The translations under genes and the position numbers were made by a program. Source: Sulfitobacter mediterraneus (GTDB lineage: Bacteria; Pseudomonadota; Alphaproteobacteria; Rhodobacterales; Rhodobacteraceae). From it: 64,000 nt of DNA. Under the pieces are notes generated by a model that made no database searches, was not told the DNA's origin, and saw only the letters and a list, made by a program, of their open reading frames with translations. The stretch is taken from NCBI RefSeq assembly GCF_003054325.1, contig NZ_QBKU01000008.1, forward strand, positions 62,001 to 126,000, read 5' to 3'. Position 1 is the stretch's first letter. Each line of letters starts with the position of its first letter. This document shows, one piece after another, positions 63,721-64,000 of this stretch.

Positions 63721-64000
63721 TTACCCCTCAAACGCTTCGGGGAAAGCGGCGCGGGCCATTGCTTCGTCGATGACCATGATGGCTTCGTAGTCTGCCGGAT
63801 CGAAGGGATCGGTGGCAGGCAAAACCTCACGGCCAAACAGCCACGACAGACGCCCCGCATCCAGATTGCCCCGCTCAAACGGTTGATCACCAAATGCCTC
63901 CCACAAGGCCTTCATAAAGGCGGCATCGGCCCGGCGATCCGGCGGGCGACGATCTGGGCGACGCTCGCGCCGGGTGATCGGCGTGACCCCCTTGGGGTTT
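63721..64000 (-). CDS. 3' end of an unidentified gene
   Basis: The frame is open from base 63999 to the stop at 63723. It encodes an Arg-rich N-terminal visible part (TRRERRPDRRPPDRRADAA) and a C terminus MKALWEAFGDQPFERGNLDA ... MARAAFPEAFEG. The Arg-rich segment may be a linker or nucleic-acid contact. No family is recognised. An internal ATG at 63915 would give a 64-aa protein, but the open upstream frame argues for a longer gene. The location near pccA is the only clue. Confidence 0.6.
   Translation of the reverse strand, partial: NPKGVTPITRRERRPDRRPPDRRADAAFMKALWEAFGDQPFERGNLDAGRLSWLFGREVLPATDPFDPADYEAIMVIDEAMARAAFPEAFEG

Overview
The window reads as a chromosomal segment of a marine-type alphaproteobacterium of the Rhodobacterales (Roseobacter group). 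This is inferred from the high GC content, the phaZ-phaC-phaP-phaR cluster with CTGC-N3-GCAG PhaR-type sites, ThyX instead of ThyA, HdaA beside ppk-ppx, a prolyl-tRNA synthetase of the short alphaproteobacterial kind, sdhE, lolDE, and pccA/scpA for propionyl-CoA. I found no rRNA, tRNA, CRISPR array, insertion sequence or prophage. Almost all of the window is dense coding sequence with short intergenic gaps.

Layout. 1-2028: the 3' end of a FAD-dependent amine oxidase and a DegT-family aminotransferase. 2157-7198: polyhydroxybutyrate storage (phaR, phaP, phaC on minus; phaZ on plus) with promoter and operator sequences. 7206-12420: a minus-strand run of small-molecule enzymes (two alpha/beta hydrolases, VOC protein, DD-peptidase-like protein, MFS exporter, creatininase family). 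12660-14606: thrS. 14835-17342: a four-gene bufferin-type RiPP operon (DUF2282 precursor, DUF692/MNIO oxidase, DUF2063 partner, DoxX). 17389-20850: ArsC-like protein, cold shock protein, P450, DksA-like protein, thyX. 21064-23496: a surface lipoprotein paired with a Slam-type outer-membrane translocator. 23593-28492: glyoxalase, two tandem DUF1194 proteins, LdtR-like MarR regulator, sdhE, XRE regulator, aspC.

28489-35197: transporters (EamA, MATE), WYL and LysR regulators, hydrolase, CMD-family peroxidase-like protein, and a Phd-Doc toxin-antitoxin pair. 35269-37227: parE, followed by an AT-richer membrane ORF of unknown origin. 37947-41479: two small c-type cytochromes flanking a thioesterase and a lipoprotein with a HEITH motif, a small membrane transporter and an Ldh-family reductase. 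41655-47015: lolD, lolE, DUF2937, proS, pepT. 47249-52947: PerM-type transporter, hdaA, ppk, ppx. 53029-56275: periplasmic protein, EEP-family hydrolase, DjlA-like co-chaperone, GNAT, VOC. 56463-64000: scpA, sulfotransferase-like gene, DUF4174, a membrane protein, pccA, a glycine-zipper lipoprotein, and the 3' end of an unidentified gene.

The most interesting systems are the bufferin-type operon, the Slam/lipoprotein pair, and the PhaR operators embedded in the phaP promoter. Other points worth a second look are a 27-bp intergenic repeat, a set of near-identical palindromes, and a strong promoter-like sequence ahead of a 24-codon ORF antisense to a membrane-protein gene.
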